A DNA stretch of 64,000 nucleotides from Dyadobacter sandarakinus (GTDB taxonomy: Bacteria; Bacteroidota; Bacteroidia; Cytophagales; Spirosomataceae). Shown here in pieces: positions 43,883 through 52,512 of this stretch. The notes beneath the pieces were generated by a model, which had not been told where the DNA came from, did no database searches, and saw only the letters and a list, made by a program, of their open reading frames with translations. Made by a program: the position numbers and the translations under genes. Numbering within the stretch: the stretch's first letter is position 1; every line of letters begins with the position of its first letter. Location: contig NZ_CP056775.1 of assembly GCF_016894445.1 (NCBI RefSeq), forward strand, positions 2,916,001 through 2,980,000, read 5' to 3'.

Positions 43883-46177
43883 ATGGATTTTCTTAAGATC
43901 CCTGTACTGAAAGCCATTTGCCCTGCTTTCTTTCTGTTATTATTTTCTGATCACATTTACGGCCAAAAGATCGTACGGTATGACCTATACGTCAAAGACA
44001 CAACAGTAAATTTTACAGGGACACCCAAACGCGCAATTGCAGTTAACGGGCAAATTCCCATGCCTACCCTGACTTTTACAGAAGGGGACACTGCCGAAAT
44101 ATATGTGCACAATGAGCTGGACGAAGAAACATCCCTGCACTGGCATGGACTGTTCTTGCCCAATAAGTATGATGGGGTACCCAATCTGACACAGATGCCT
44201 ATTAAGCCTCATACAACGCACTTATACCGGTTCCCTATTATTCAGAATGGCACGCACTGGTACCATAGCCATACCGAGTTACAGGAGCAGATAGGCATGT
44301 ATGGATCGATGATCCTGAACAAGAAAAAAGAGCCAACTATCCCCACGGTGCCTATCATACTAAGCGAGTGGACAGATATGAACCCCAAAAATGTCCACCG
44401 GATGTTGCATAATGCCAATGACTGGTTTGCCATCAAAAAGGGCGCGACCCAAAGCTACTCAGAAGCAATTAGTCAGGGCTACTTTAAGACCAAAGTAGGG
44501 AATGAATTCAAGCGGATGACTGCCATGGACGTCAGTGATGTGTACTATGACCGGTTTCTTATTAATGGGAAAAATGAAAGCCAGCTTTCTCAATTCAAGC
44601 CAGGCGACAAGGTACGTTTAAGGATCTCTAACGGTGGTGCTTCTACTTATTTCTGGCTTACCTACGCAGGTGGTAAGATGACTGTCGTCGCAAATGATGG
44701 CAATGATGTTGAGCCGGTAGAAGTAGACCGGCTGATTATAGCCGTTTCGGAAACCTACGATGTGATCGTTACCATTCCAGCTGTTAAAGCTGGATCTGCC
44801 CCAACTGCCTATGAGTTCCTTGCTACGTCAGAAGACCGGACCAAATCTACTTCCCTGTACCTGGGTAAAGGAGTAAGACAACTAGCGTCACCGCTGCCCA
44901 GGCTTAAATACTTTGAGGGCATGAAGATGATGAATGGCATGATGAAAATGAATGGTGATTTGGACGACATGGGCATGAATATGAGCCTGAACCAGATGGA
45001 TATGAACGTGGTGATGTACCCGGAAATTACCGGGGGTTTAAAAAGTAAGAAGAAGGACGCAGGCAAGTCGATGGATATGGGTGAGATGAAAATGAATGAA
45101 AAGAAGGGTGGTGGAAATGAGCATGCCGGTCATAATATGTACAACAGCAATGCATTGTCATCGATTACTACCCTGAACTATGCCATGCTCAAATCACCCG
45201 GTAACACCTCTTTGCCAAAAAACGCACCAGTGAAAGAGCTTCGCTTTGAATTGACTGGCAACATGAACCGGTACGTTTGGAGCATGGACAACAAAGTAGT
45301 TTCTGAACGCGATAAGATCCTGATTAAAAAAGGGGAAAACGTCCGCATGATCATTTACAACAATTCGATGATGCGGCACCCGATGCACCTTCATGGCCAT
45401 GATTTCAGGGTACTAAATGGCAAGGGGATTAATGCACCAATGAAAAACATCATTGACATCATGCCCATGGAAACCGACACGCTGGAATTTGCCGCAACCG
45501 AAAGTGGTGACTGGTTTTTTCACTGCCATATCCTTTACCATATGATGAGTGGTATGGGCGCAATTTTCTCCTATGAGAATTCCCCGCCTAACCCGGAAAT
45601 ACCTAATCCACGTTTAGCTCAGCGTAAGTTGTTTGCCGACGACCGCGCGTTCCATTTTATGGCCGAGAATGATATTGCTACTAACGGAAACGATGGTGAA
45701 GCCATGCTGCAAAGCACCCGGTGGAGTATTGGTTCTGAATGGAGGCTAGGCTATAATGACCACCACGGTTATGAGGTTGAAACGCATTTAGGCCGCTACA
45801 TTGGCAAAATGCAGTGGCTGATGCCTTTTATCGGTTTTGACTGGCGATACCGCAAAATGGGAATGGACGAAGTAGAAACCAACCTTTTTGGCCAGCGCAA
45901 CACCAAGGACCAAAGATCCGTGTTTAGCGCTGGTGTCAACTATGTTTTGCCCATGCTCGTGACAGCACAAGCCGAAATCTTTACAGATGGCAATCTTCGT
46001 TTTCAGTTGGAACGAATGGATATACCTGTTTCCAAACGTCTGAGAATGAACCTAATGGTCAACACCGATAAGGAATACATGGCCGCACTCCGGTACATTT
46101 TTACCAGATATGTTGGCGCCACGGCGCACTATGACAGCGATATGGGATTTGGGGTTGGATTGACTTTAAATTACTGA
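43883..46177 (+). CDS. Multicopper oxidase (CopA-like) fused to a CopB-like domain
   Basis: 764 residues. After a signal peptide, three cupredoxin domains carry copper ligands: HWHG (86-89), HWYHSH (125-130), HPMHLHGHDF (499-508) and HCHILYHMMSGM (548-559). A Met/Lys-rich insert (346-416) resembles the copper-binding linker of CopA. Residues about 575-764 match CopB-like outer membrane copper proteins (RWSIGSEWRLGYND ... GVGLTLNY, barrel-like strand pattern). So oxidase and OM protein are one chain. It oxidises Cu(I) to Cu(II). It is followed by a copper ATPase gene. Confidence 0.85.
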   Translation: MDFLKIPVLKAICPAFFLLLFSDHIYGQKIVRYDLYVKDTTVNFTGTPKRAIAVNGQIPMPTLTFTEGDTAEIYVHNELDEETSLHWHGLFLPNKYDGVPNLTQMPIKPHTTHLYRFPIIQNGTHWYHSHTELQEQIGMYGSMILNKKKEPTIPTVPIILSEWTDMNPKNVHRMLHNANDWFAIKKGATQSYSEAISQGYFKTKVGNEFKRMTAMDVSDVYYDRFLINGKNESQLSQFKPGDKVRLRISNGGASTYFWLTYAGGKMTVVANDGNDVEPVEVDRLIIAVSETYDVIVTIPAVKAGSAPTAYEFLATSEDRTKSTSLYLGKGVRQLASPLPRLKYFEGMKMMNGMMKMNGDLDDMGMNMSLNQMDMNVVMYPEITGGLKSKKKDAGKSMDMGEMKMNEKKGGGNEHAGHNMYNSNALSSITTLNYAMLKSPGNTSLPKNAPVKELRFELTGNMNRYVWSMDNKVVSERDKILIKKGENVRMIIYNNSMMRHPMHLHGHDFRVLNGKGINAPMKNIIDIMPMETDTLEFAATESGDWFFHCHILYHMMSGMGAIFSYENSPPNPEIPNPRLAQRKLFADDRAFHFMAENDIATNGNDGEAMLQSTRWSIGSEWRLGYNDHHGYEVETHLGRYIGKMQWLMPFIGFDWRYRKMGMDEVETNLFGQRNTKDQRSVFSAGVNYVLPMLVTAQAEIFTDGNLRFQLERMDIPVSKRLRMNLMVNTDKEYMAALRYIFTRYVGATAHYDSDMGFGVGLTLNY

Positions 46178-46219
46178 TAGTAGATGTGATTACTTAGGCA
46201 CCATATAAAACCAGTGACA

Positions 46220-48277
46220 ATGGAAAACCAACATCACCACGGCCATCACCCGGAAAACAAACCGGAAGATGTGCATGCAATGAAAGAAGCTCATGAGCAT
46301 CATCATGGGCATGCCGATGACCATGGCGGCCATGACAAACATGCAGGGCACCATACTGAAGATTTCTTAAAACGCTTCTGGATTTGTATGGTCATCACCA
46401 TCCCGATCCTGTTGCTGTCCCACATGATCCAGCAGTGGGCGGGTTTTAACTGGACATTCTCTGGTGACAAATATGTGCTTCTGGCCCTTGGCACCATAAT
46501 CTACTTCTATGGAGGGTGGCCATTTTTAACCGGTCTTGTCAGGGAGCTGAAAAGTAAAACCTTAGGCATGATGACGCTGGTAGCGGTTGCCATCACGACG
46601 GCCTACTTATATAGCTCGGCCGTCGTGTTTGGACTGGAAGGCATGGACTTCTTTTGGGAGCTTGCAACCCTGATTGATATTATGCTCATTGGGCATTGGC
46701 TGGAAATGAAATCCCAGATGGCTGCTTCAAAAGCCTTGGAATCCCTGGTAGCCTTGCTGCCCTCAGTTGTCCATGTAGAAAAGGACAACCAGGTAACTGA
46801 TATCCCTTTAAAAGACCTTCGCACCGGGGACTCGTTACTTGTCAAACCAGGAGAAAAGGTAGCTGCTGACGGATTGGTCATTGATGGCATCTCTTTTGTG
46901 AACGAAAGCATGCTCACCGGCGAAAGTGTGCCTGTTCAAAAGCAGAAGGACAGTAAAGTGATTGCCGGCGCTATCAATGGTGACGGTGTAATAAAAGTCC
47001 AGGTCACCGGTGCAGGCAATGATAGTTACCTGCAAAAGGTGATCAATATGGTCAAAACTGCCCAGGGTGCTAAATCAAATACACAGAATCTGGCAGACCG
47101 GGTGGCTGGCTGGCTAACATTGGTTTCAATTACAGTTGGTATCGTTACTTTCATTGTCTGGTATACCGGCGGTCAGGATCTTGCATTTGCCCTGGAAAGA
47201 ATGGTTACTGTGATGGTAACTTCCTGCCCGCATGCATTAGGCGTGGCCATTCCCCTTGTAATCGCTATTTCAACAACCTTGTCGGCAACACATGGCCTTT
47301 TGATCCGCAACCGCACGGCCTTTGAGAATGCCCGTAAATTAACAACAATCATCTTCGATAAAACGGGCACACTTACCAAAGGCTCTCATGAAATTCAACA
47401 GATTATACCAGTTGATGATCAGCTATCATCAGACCAGATTTTGCAGTATGCCGCAGCGGTACAACAAAATTCTGAACACCACATTGCCCACGGGGTGATC
47501 AGGAAATTGAAAGAAAAAAAGCTTGAACTCTGGGGGTCTACCGATTTCAAGTACATGCAGGGCATTGGCGTGACCGGCATCGTAAATGGAAAGGAAGTGG
47601 TAGCAGCCGGACCTAATTATTTCAAGCATGAAAGTAAACCAATACCTGCCATTCCAGACCAGGTTGATCAGGCCACCGACACGTTGAATTTCGTACTTGT
47701 TGATGGCAAGCTGGTTGGTCTGATCACCTTTGCAGACAGCATCCGGGAGAATGCGGCCCAGGCTATTGCTGAATTGAAAAAGATGAACATCAAATCATTC
47801 CTATTGACTGGCGACAATGAGAAGATTGCCGAAGCGGTCTGCAAAAAGCTGGACATGGACGGTTATCTGGCAGGTGTGCTGCCACATCAAAAGCAGGACA
47901 AAGTCAAAGATTTTCAAAACAAAGGCGAGATTGTGGCCATGACAGGGGATGGTGTAAACGATGCCCCTGCGCTAGCTCAGGCGGATGTAGGCATTGCCGT
48001 TGGCTCGGGAACCGATGTAGCCGCTGAAACAGCTGATATCATCCTGGTCAATAGTGACCCCATGGACGTAGTGCAAATGATCACCTTTGGCAGGGCGACA
48101 TACAGAAAAATGGTGCAGAACCTAGCTTGGGCCATTGGCTACAACGTAATAGCCATTCCATTGGCTGCCGGTGTTTTATACCCATCCTTCATGTTAAGCC
48201 CGGCAATGGGTGCGGTCTTAATGAGTGCATCCACCATTGTCGTGGCCATTAATGCAAAACTGCTTAAAGTGAATTAA
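46220..48277 (+). CDS. copB: Copper-exporting P1B-ATPase, CPH type (CopB-like)
   Basis: 685 residues from the ATG at 46220; a GTG 6 bp upstream is a less likely start. The N-terminus is rich in His (HHHGHH, HEHHHGHADDHGGHDKH) instead of HMA domains. The transmembrane metal motif is CPH in VTSCPHALGVAIPL, which marks the CopB/P1B-3 group (Cu(II), also Ag). DKTGTLT phosphorylation and GDGVNDAPAL motifs are present. It pumps copper out of the cytoplasm. It is 42 bp after the multicopper oxidase gene. Confidence 0.92.
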   Translation: MENQHHHGHHPENKPEDVHAMKEAHEHHHGHADDHGGHDKHAGHHTEDFLKRFWICMVITIPILLLSHMIQQWAGFNWTFSGDKYVLLALGTIIYFYGGWPFLTGLVRELKSKTLGMMTLVAVAITTAYLYSSAVVFGLEGMDFFWELATLIDIMLIGHWLEMKSQMAASKALESLVALLPSVVHVEKDNQVTDIPLKDLRTGDSLLVKPGEKVAADGLVIDGISFVNESMLTGESVPVQKQKDSKVIAGAINGDGVIKVQVTGAGNDSYLQKVINMVKTAQGAKSNTQNLADRVAGWLTLVSITVGIVTFIVWYTGGQDLAFALERMVTVMVTSCPHALGVAIPLVIAISTTLSATHGLLIRNRTAFENARKLTTIIFDKTGTLTKGSHEIQQIIPVDDQLSSDQILQYAAAVQQNSEHHIAHGVIRKLKEKKLELWGSTDFKYMQGIGVTGIVNGKEVVAAGPNYFKHESKPIPAIPDQVDQATDTLNFVLVDGKLVGLITFADSIRENAAQAIAELKKMNIKSFLLTGDNEKIAEAVCKKLDMDGYLAGVLPHQKQDKVKDFQNKGEIVAMTGDGVNDAPALAQADVGIAVGSGTDVAAETADIILVNSDPMDVVQMITFGRATYRKMVQNLAWAIGYNVIAIPLAAGVLYPSFMLSPAMGAVLMSASTIVVAINAKLLKVN

Positions 48278-48367
48278 GGAAAGTTTTTAATACATAATGG
48301 CATAAAAATTTTAAGTACATCCCACTGAATTTCAACAAAATAAACCACTTATTTAAATAGCAAACAC

Positions 48368-48991
48368 ATGAAACCAACGTACAAAATTTTAGGACTCGCT
48401 GCAATGATAGCCTTTTCGACTGCCTGTTCGGATGATGACGATAACAATCAAATTTCCATTCAGGCCCATGACGAAAATCAAATGATGATACTTATGCATC
48501 AGATGATGGATGAGATGCATACCATGAAAGTGACGCAAGATCCCGATATCGATTATGCAAGTATGATGAGAATGCATCACATGGGTGCTATCGACATGGC
48601 AGAGCTGGAATTGAAGTCCGGGAGCAATAGCGAAATGAAGGCAAAAGCCCAGGCAATCATTGATGCCCAGCAGAAAGAAATATCAGAATTTGATTCTTTC
48701 CTTGCAAACGCTAAGCCCACTACCATGAACATGGACTTTCATATGAAAATGATGGAAGGAATGAACCGCATGGGCAAGCAATCGGACCTTCAAATCATCA
48801 ATGGGAATATAGACCAGGACTTTGCAACCTTAATGATCGAACATCACAAAAGTGCTACCGAAATGGCACAGATGCACTTATTAATGGGGAAAGATGCTGG
48901 CTTGAAAGAAATGTCTTCCATGATCATTGAAGAGCAGAACAAAGAAATAGCCGATTTCCAGACTTGGCTGCTGACTAATAGAAATAATTAA
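48368..48991 (+). CDS. DUF305 lipoprotein, Met/His-rich
   Basis: 207 residues. Lipobox near FSTACSDDDD. Then DUF305 repeats with MMILMHQMMDEM and the later HHKSATEMAQMH pair, rich in Met and His, like copper-binding DUF305 proteins beside copA/cusB. It is likely anchored to the outer membrane or periplasm. It may buffer copper for the oxidase or the ATPase. Confidence 0.82.
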   Translation: MKPTYKILGLAAMIAFSTACSDDDDNNQISIQAHDENQMMILMHQMMDEMHTMKVTQDPDIDYASMMRMHHMGAIDMAELELKSGSNSEMKAKAQAIIDAQQKEISEFDSFLANAKPTTMNMDFHMKMMEGMNRMGKQSDLQIINGNIDQDFATLMIEHHKSATEMAQMHLLMGKDAGLKEMSSMIIEEQNKEIADFQTWLLTNRNN

Positions 48992-49014
48992 CCACGAATC
49001 TAACCTTAATTATT

Positions 49015-49359
49015 ATGGCACATCAACAATTTAAAGAATGTATCGATGCTTGTGTGGCATGCGCTATCGCTTGTAGCCACTGTGCAACTGAATGTTTGAA
49101 AGAAGAGCACGTAGGACATATGGCAAAGTGCATCCAACTTGATTTAGAGTGCGCCGCTATCTGCCGTGGTGCAGCCGAAGTAATGAGCCTTGGCAGCAGT
49201 TTTAGTGCGCACCTATGCCGTGTATGTGCAGATGCCTGCAATGCTTGTGCAGAAGAATGCGAAAAACATGCGGAAATGGGCATGGATCACTGCCGCCAGT
49301 GTGCAGAAGCTTGCCGCAAGTGTGCTCAGGTTTGTGAAGAAATGGCTACTCCGGTCTGA
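49015..49359 (+). CDS. Four-helix copper-binding protein (Csp-like, DUF326)
   Basis: 114 residues with 21 Cys placed along helices in CxxxC/CxxC spacing (CIDACVACAIACSHCATEC, CRVCADACNACAEEC, CRQCAEACRKCAQVC). This matches the copper storage protein fold, where Cys point to the inside of a four-helix bundle and bind many Cu(I) ions. There is no signal peptide, so it stores copper in the cytoplasm. It is the last gene of the copper block. Confidence 0.88.
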   Translation: MAHQQFKECIDACVACAIACSHCATECLKEEHVGHMAKCIQLDLECAAICRGAAEVMSLGSSFSAHLCRVCADACNACAEECEKHAEMGMDHCRQCAEACRKCAQVCEEMATPV

Positions 49360-49513
49360 AACCCTGGTTCGTAGCTACTAAAACAACTATGCGATCTGAC
49401 TAAAGTAACCAGAGCCGATAGTTGAGTAATTGAATGTTAATAATAATTCATGGTACTTATGAAATTACTGGTTGCTAAAAAGGCCAATCAGCAATTATGT
49501 CTCATTAATTGAT
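49360..49513. other. Intergenic between convergent genes
   Basis: Space between the copper protein gene (plus) and the porin gene (minus). No strong terminator stem is visible. Confidence 0.35.
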
Positions 49514-50740
49514 TTAAAAATACGTTGAGAATCCAAATTGAAATCCGGCAGTCTGCGAGGCCGGATTTCTTAATAAATCTGTATGCCGTTCATACCGGTA
49601 ATTTGCCCGGATAACTGTTTGCGCCGATGGCCTGAAACTGATAGCCGGAACCAGTGCATACATGTGATCAGCTATTCTGAGCCCAAGCTCCTGAAAATTT
49701 CCTACGTTGTAATCTGCATATTCCAGGCGCAGGGCAATATTGAGCACACTTTCAGACCAGCCCAGCATTTTACCTTTTTTTATTGGCTGGACGATATCCA
49801 GAAACCCACCTTGCTGACGGTTGCCAAATTGCTGGATGTAAGTATCGGGAACATCGACATATGCCCAAACCCATTCACCGTTCAGGTAGGTGTCTTTCAG
49901 AATTGTCGAATTGATATCTAAGGCAATAAAGTTAAGGTGCCTTTTCTTGTCAAGGATAATTCCGTCATCTTTGAACTTGTTATAGACTCCTCCCATCCAC
50001 GATATCCCAATCTCCGCGATCTTCCTATGTTTCAAAGCCATTTTGATGGTCTTCAATGGAACTCCATTAAAGCTTTCTTCGAACCGATCCCCATTGGCCT
50101 TACTGGCCGGAAACCAAGTCCGGTTCTGATTATTGTTGATAATGTTGTCATCAAACCCGTTGGATAGATAGGCCTCATAAGCCCAAACCCAGTTCTTTCT
50201 TGAATACTTGCCAAAAACCCCAAAGCCCACATTGCTCCACGTACTGGGAATGATGGTTGTCGATGAGACCGGTCGGCTTACAAATTCCCATTTGGGGCCG
50301 TCATGGTTTTGGTTGAAAGAGCCGATCGGGTTCATGATCACCCCGCCCCGCAGGTTAAATAGCGGGTTAAATTCCAGGTCTAAGGCAGCAAATTCGATAT
50401 TGATTTCTCGGCCTCCTTCCTCAAATTCAATTTCAGTCATAAACTTGATGCGCTGCCGGATACTTGCGGACATGAACATCGTAAGCCGTGGCAATTGGAA
50501 AGAAAGGCCATCACTTACCCCATCTGTGCTGAAATAGCTACTGTTGGCTTCCAGGTACCCGCCTAGCGAAACGGGCAACTTTCCCATTTGTAAGAACGGC
50601 CGGTTATAGACCGCGTCCATATTCAGTTTTAGCTTGCTGGAATCCTGCTTGACGCGGGTAAAGAAAAAACTGGTATCGGTCTGCCCGTAAACGACCTGGC
50701 AAATAAAGATCAGATAAAGGGAAAATAGATGTTTCTTCAT
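49514..50740 (-). CDS. Outer-membrane porin (phosphate-selective porin O/P-like)
   Basis: 408 residues. Signal peptide (MKKHLFSLYLIFICQVVYG), then alternating beta-strand pattern to a final aromatic-ended strand (GFQFGFSTYF). The opening part (LPVSLGGYLEANSSYF) and the LRGGVIMNPIGSFNQNHDGPKWEF segment are those of O/P-type barrels. It overlaps the end of the Rieske gene by 4 bp, so they are one operon. The substrate is unknown. Confidence 0.8.
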   Translation of the reverse strand: MKKHLFSLYLIFICQVVYGQTDTSFFFTRVKQDSSKLKLNMDAVYNRPFLQMGKLPVSLGGYLEANSSYFSTDGVSDGLSFQLPRLTMFMSASIRQRIKFMTEIEFEEGGREINIEFAALDLEFNPLFNLRGGVIMNPIGSFNQNHDGPKWEFVSRPVSSTTIIPSTWSNVGFGVFGKYSRKNWVWAYEAYLSNGFDDNIINNNQNRTWFPASKANGDRFEESFNGVPLKTIKMALKHRKIAEIGISWMGGVYNKFKDDGIILDKKRHLNFIALDINSTILKDTYLNGEWVWAYVDVPDTYIQQFGNRQQGGFLDIVQPIKKGKMLGWSESVLNIALRLEYADYNVGNFQELGLRIADHMYALVPAISFRPSAQTVIRANYRYERHTDLLRNPASQTAGFQFGFSTYF

Positions 50741-51180
50741 GCCAATAGAATGTAGATCGAGTTTTCATCACTACGGACGCTGAATTTTCTTAAATCCTCT
50801 TTTGCAGGACCCTTAGTCACCTTTCCACTGCGGTCGTACTCACTGCCATGTGCAGAGCATGAAAGCGAGTCACCGTGCACGCTGACTTCATTACCTTGAT
50901 GGCTGCATTTGAGCCAAACTGCGGTGTATTTGTCATTACCGTCGTCATAAACGGCCACAGGAAATTTCAGGTTTTCCACATTGACAACCACAACCTGACG
51001 TGCTAGTTTCTCACCTGACTTTTTTGTTTGAATAAATGAATCCTTGGGAAAAGAAATGGTCTTGTCCGAAACGGCGCCTTGCACCGAATAGACGCTGGCG
51101 CATCCGGTTAGGGAAAAAGTTGCGGTTGAGATTCCAAGGCATGAAATTCCGCAGGCCGTAATGAATTGCTTTCTGTCCAT
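50737..51180 (-). CDS. Exported Rieske 2Fe-2S protein
   Basis: 147 residues. An N-terminal signal of lipoprotein type (ends LTGCASV) has no twin-arginine pair. The Rieske cluster ligands are C92 and H94 (KCSHQGNE) and C108 and H111 (SCSAHGSEYD). It is a small single-domain electron carrier in the periplasm. It lies between a di-haem oxidoreductase and a porin gene on the same transcript, so it may pass electrons with the di-haem protein. Confidence 0.85.
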   Translation of the reverse strand: MDRKQFITACGISCLGISTATFSLTGCASVYSVQGAVSDKTISFPKDSFIQTKKSGEKLARQVVVVNVENLKFPVAVYDDGNDKYTAVWLKCSHQGNEVSVHGDSLSCSAHGSEYDRSGKVTKGPAKEDLRKFSVRSDENSIYILLA

Positions 51181-51181
51181 T

Positions 51182-52378
51182 TTACAGGGATTTTAAAAAT
51201 TTGATAAGATCTGCCTGCTCACCCTGAGCCAGCTTTTTGAAACGGTCCCGGCTCGCACCCGCTTCCCCACCATGCATTTCGATAGCCTGCTCGATACTTC
51301 TTGCCCTGCCATCGTGCATCAGAAAGTACTGCCCACCTTGCGAGTTAGGCGACAGACCAAGCCCCCAAAGTGGTGGCGTTCTCCATTCGGCGGTTTTTGC
51401 GCTCCCTTCAGTATAACCATCATCGAGTCCGCTGCCCATATCATGAAGTAGCAGATCGGTATAGGGATGAAAGGCTTTATTGGAAAGGGCTGCTATCGGG
51501 GAAAGCCCCGTTTTTAGGGTTTGCTTGTGGCAACCCTGGCAACCCAGGTCTATAAACGTTTGCTTTCCCTGCTGTACCTGCGTGTCGTTTTGGTCCCTTT
51601 GGATAGGCGCTTTTAAGGTTTGTAAATAAAAGACCACATTGTTAATCGTCAGGTTTGAAATTTCGGGATCTATTTCTTGGCCTGAGTAGACATCATTGGG
51701 TGCAAAAGCAGAGCTGATCCCAATATCCTGGCTGTATGCATTTACGGTCTGGTGAAGCAGACTATAAGCCGCTGCTTTCTTGCCGAAACGATGGATGTAT
51801 TTGCCATTCTTGGGGACTGCATTGGGCAAGGCATTTATAAATGATGGCAGGGTACTATAATTAGGCACGCCTGATATCCCATCTTTATCTATGTCAGACG
51901 GATCGGCCATCGCCAAAATATCTTCATCGGAAACCAGCTCAATAAACCCAAGTCCTGTATTAGAAGGAGGCGTAAATCTGGAAAAAGTAGCCCCGGCTGG
52001 GATCGACTCAGGGGTATAGCCAGGGATTGCCCTGTTTTGAAGTTGCGGCCCTCCCAAATGCAGGAATTTATTGCCTGTTTCATCCGTTTGCCCGAACCTG
52101 GTCAGGGTCGTAAACAATGTACCCTTTCCATCACCTGCATGGCAGCTTCCACAGCTTGTGGCTACAAAGACAGAACCTAAACCGGTCTCCCTGGTAAAAA
52201 TTTCATCGTTGAAAGCCGCATCGCCTGCTAAAAACCGGGTCTTTTCCGCTGATGAAAGCCCATCAATCGGGCCGTCCAGGATCTGGTCGTCAGCTGGTAC
52301 ACTTGGCGTGATACGCTCACACGATACGATCAAGATGGCTTCGAGAATGATTGTGAAAATAAGTAACCGTCTATTCAT
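51182..52378 (-). CDS. Di-haem c-type oxidoreductase (DUF1111, 'thiol oxidoreductase' family)
   Basis: 398 residues. Lipobox at C20 (LIVSCERI). Two haem c sites: CGSCH (76-80) and CQGCH (280-284). Landmarks of the family include LQNRAIPGYTPE, GFIELVSDEDILAMADPSD and WRTPPLWGLG. These proteins relate to di-haem peroxidases. It is the first gene of a three-gene operon with a Rieske protein and a porin. The substrate is not known; peroxide or thiol is possible. Confidence 0.85.
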   Translation of the reverse strand: MNRRLLIFTIILEAILIVSCERITPSVPADDQILDGPIDGLSSAEKTRFLAGDAAFNDEIFTRETGLGSVFVATSCGSCHAGDGKGTLFTTLTRFGQTDETGNKFLHLGGPQLQNRAIPGYTPESIPAGATFSRFTPPSNTGLGFIELVSDEDILAMADPSDIDKDGISGVPNYSTLPSFINALPNAVPKNGKYIHRFGKKAAAYSLLHQTVNAYSQDIGISSAFAPNDVYSGQEIDPEISNLTINNVVFYLQTLKAPIQRDQNDTQVQQGKQTFIDLGCQGCHKQTLKTGLSPIAALSNKAFHPYTDLLLHDMGSGLDDGYTEGSAKTAEWRTPPLWGLGLSPNSQGGQYFLMHDGRARSIEQAIEMHGGEAGASRDRFKKLAQGEQADLIKFLKSL

Positions 52379-52422
52379 TTAGATTATTCTTAACAAAGTT
52401 TTAGATAAGCCTAAATTTTTTA

Positions 52423-52451
52423 TAAAGGTAGTTTAAATTTTTACAATGCAA
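52423..52451 (-). promoter_or_regulatory. Probable Bacteroidota promoter of the di-haem/Rieske/porin operon
   Basis: On the minus strand TTG (52449-52451), 18 bases, then TACCTTTA (52423-52430), close to the -33 TTG / -7 TAnnTTTG consensus. It lies about 45 bp before the start of the di-haem gene. Confidence 0.4.
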
Positions 52452-52466
52452 ATATTTGGCATAAAA

Positions 52467-52493
52467 AAACCTCCGGATGGAGCCCGGAGGTTT
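52467..52493 (-). terminator. Terminator of the Zn/Cd efflux operon
   Basis: AAACCTCCGG (52467-52476) pairs with CCGGAGGTTT (52484-52493); on the minus strand a run of seven T follows (52463-52469). It lies 20 bp past the P-type ATPase stop. Confidence 0.85.
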
Positions 52494-52512
52494 GCTATTG
52501 CATCAGAGTAGG

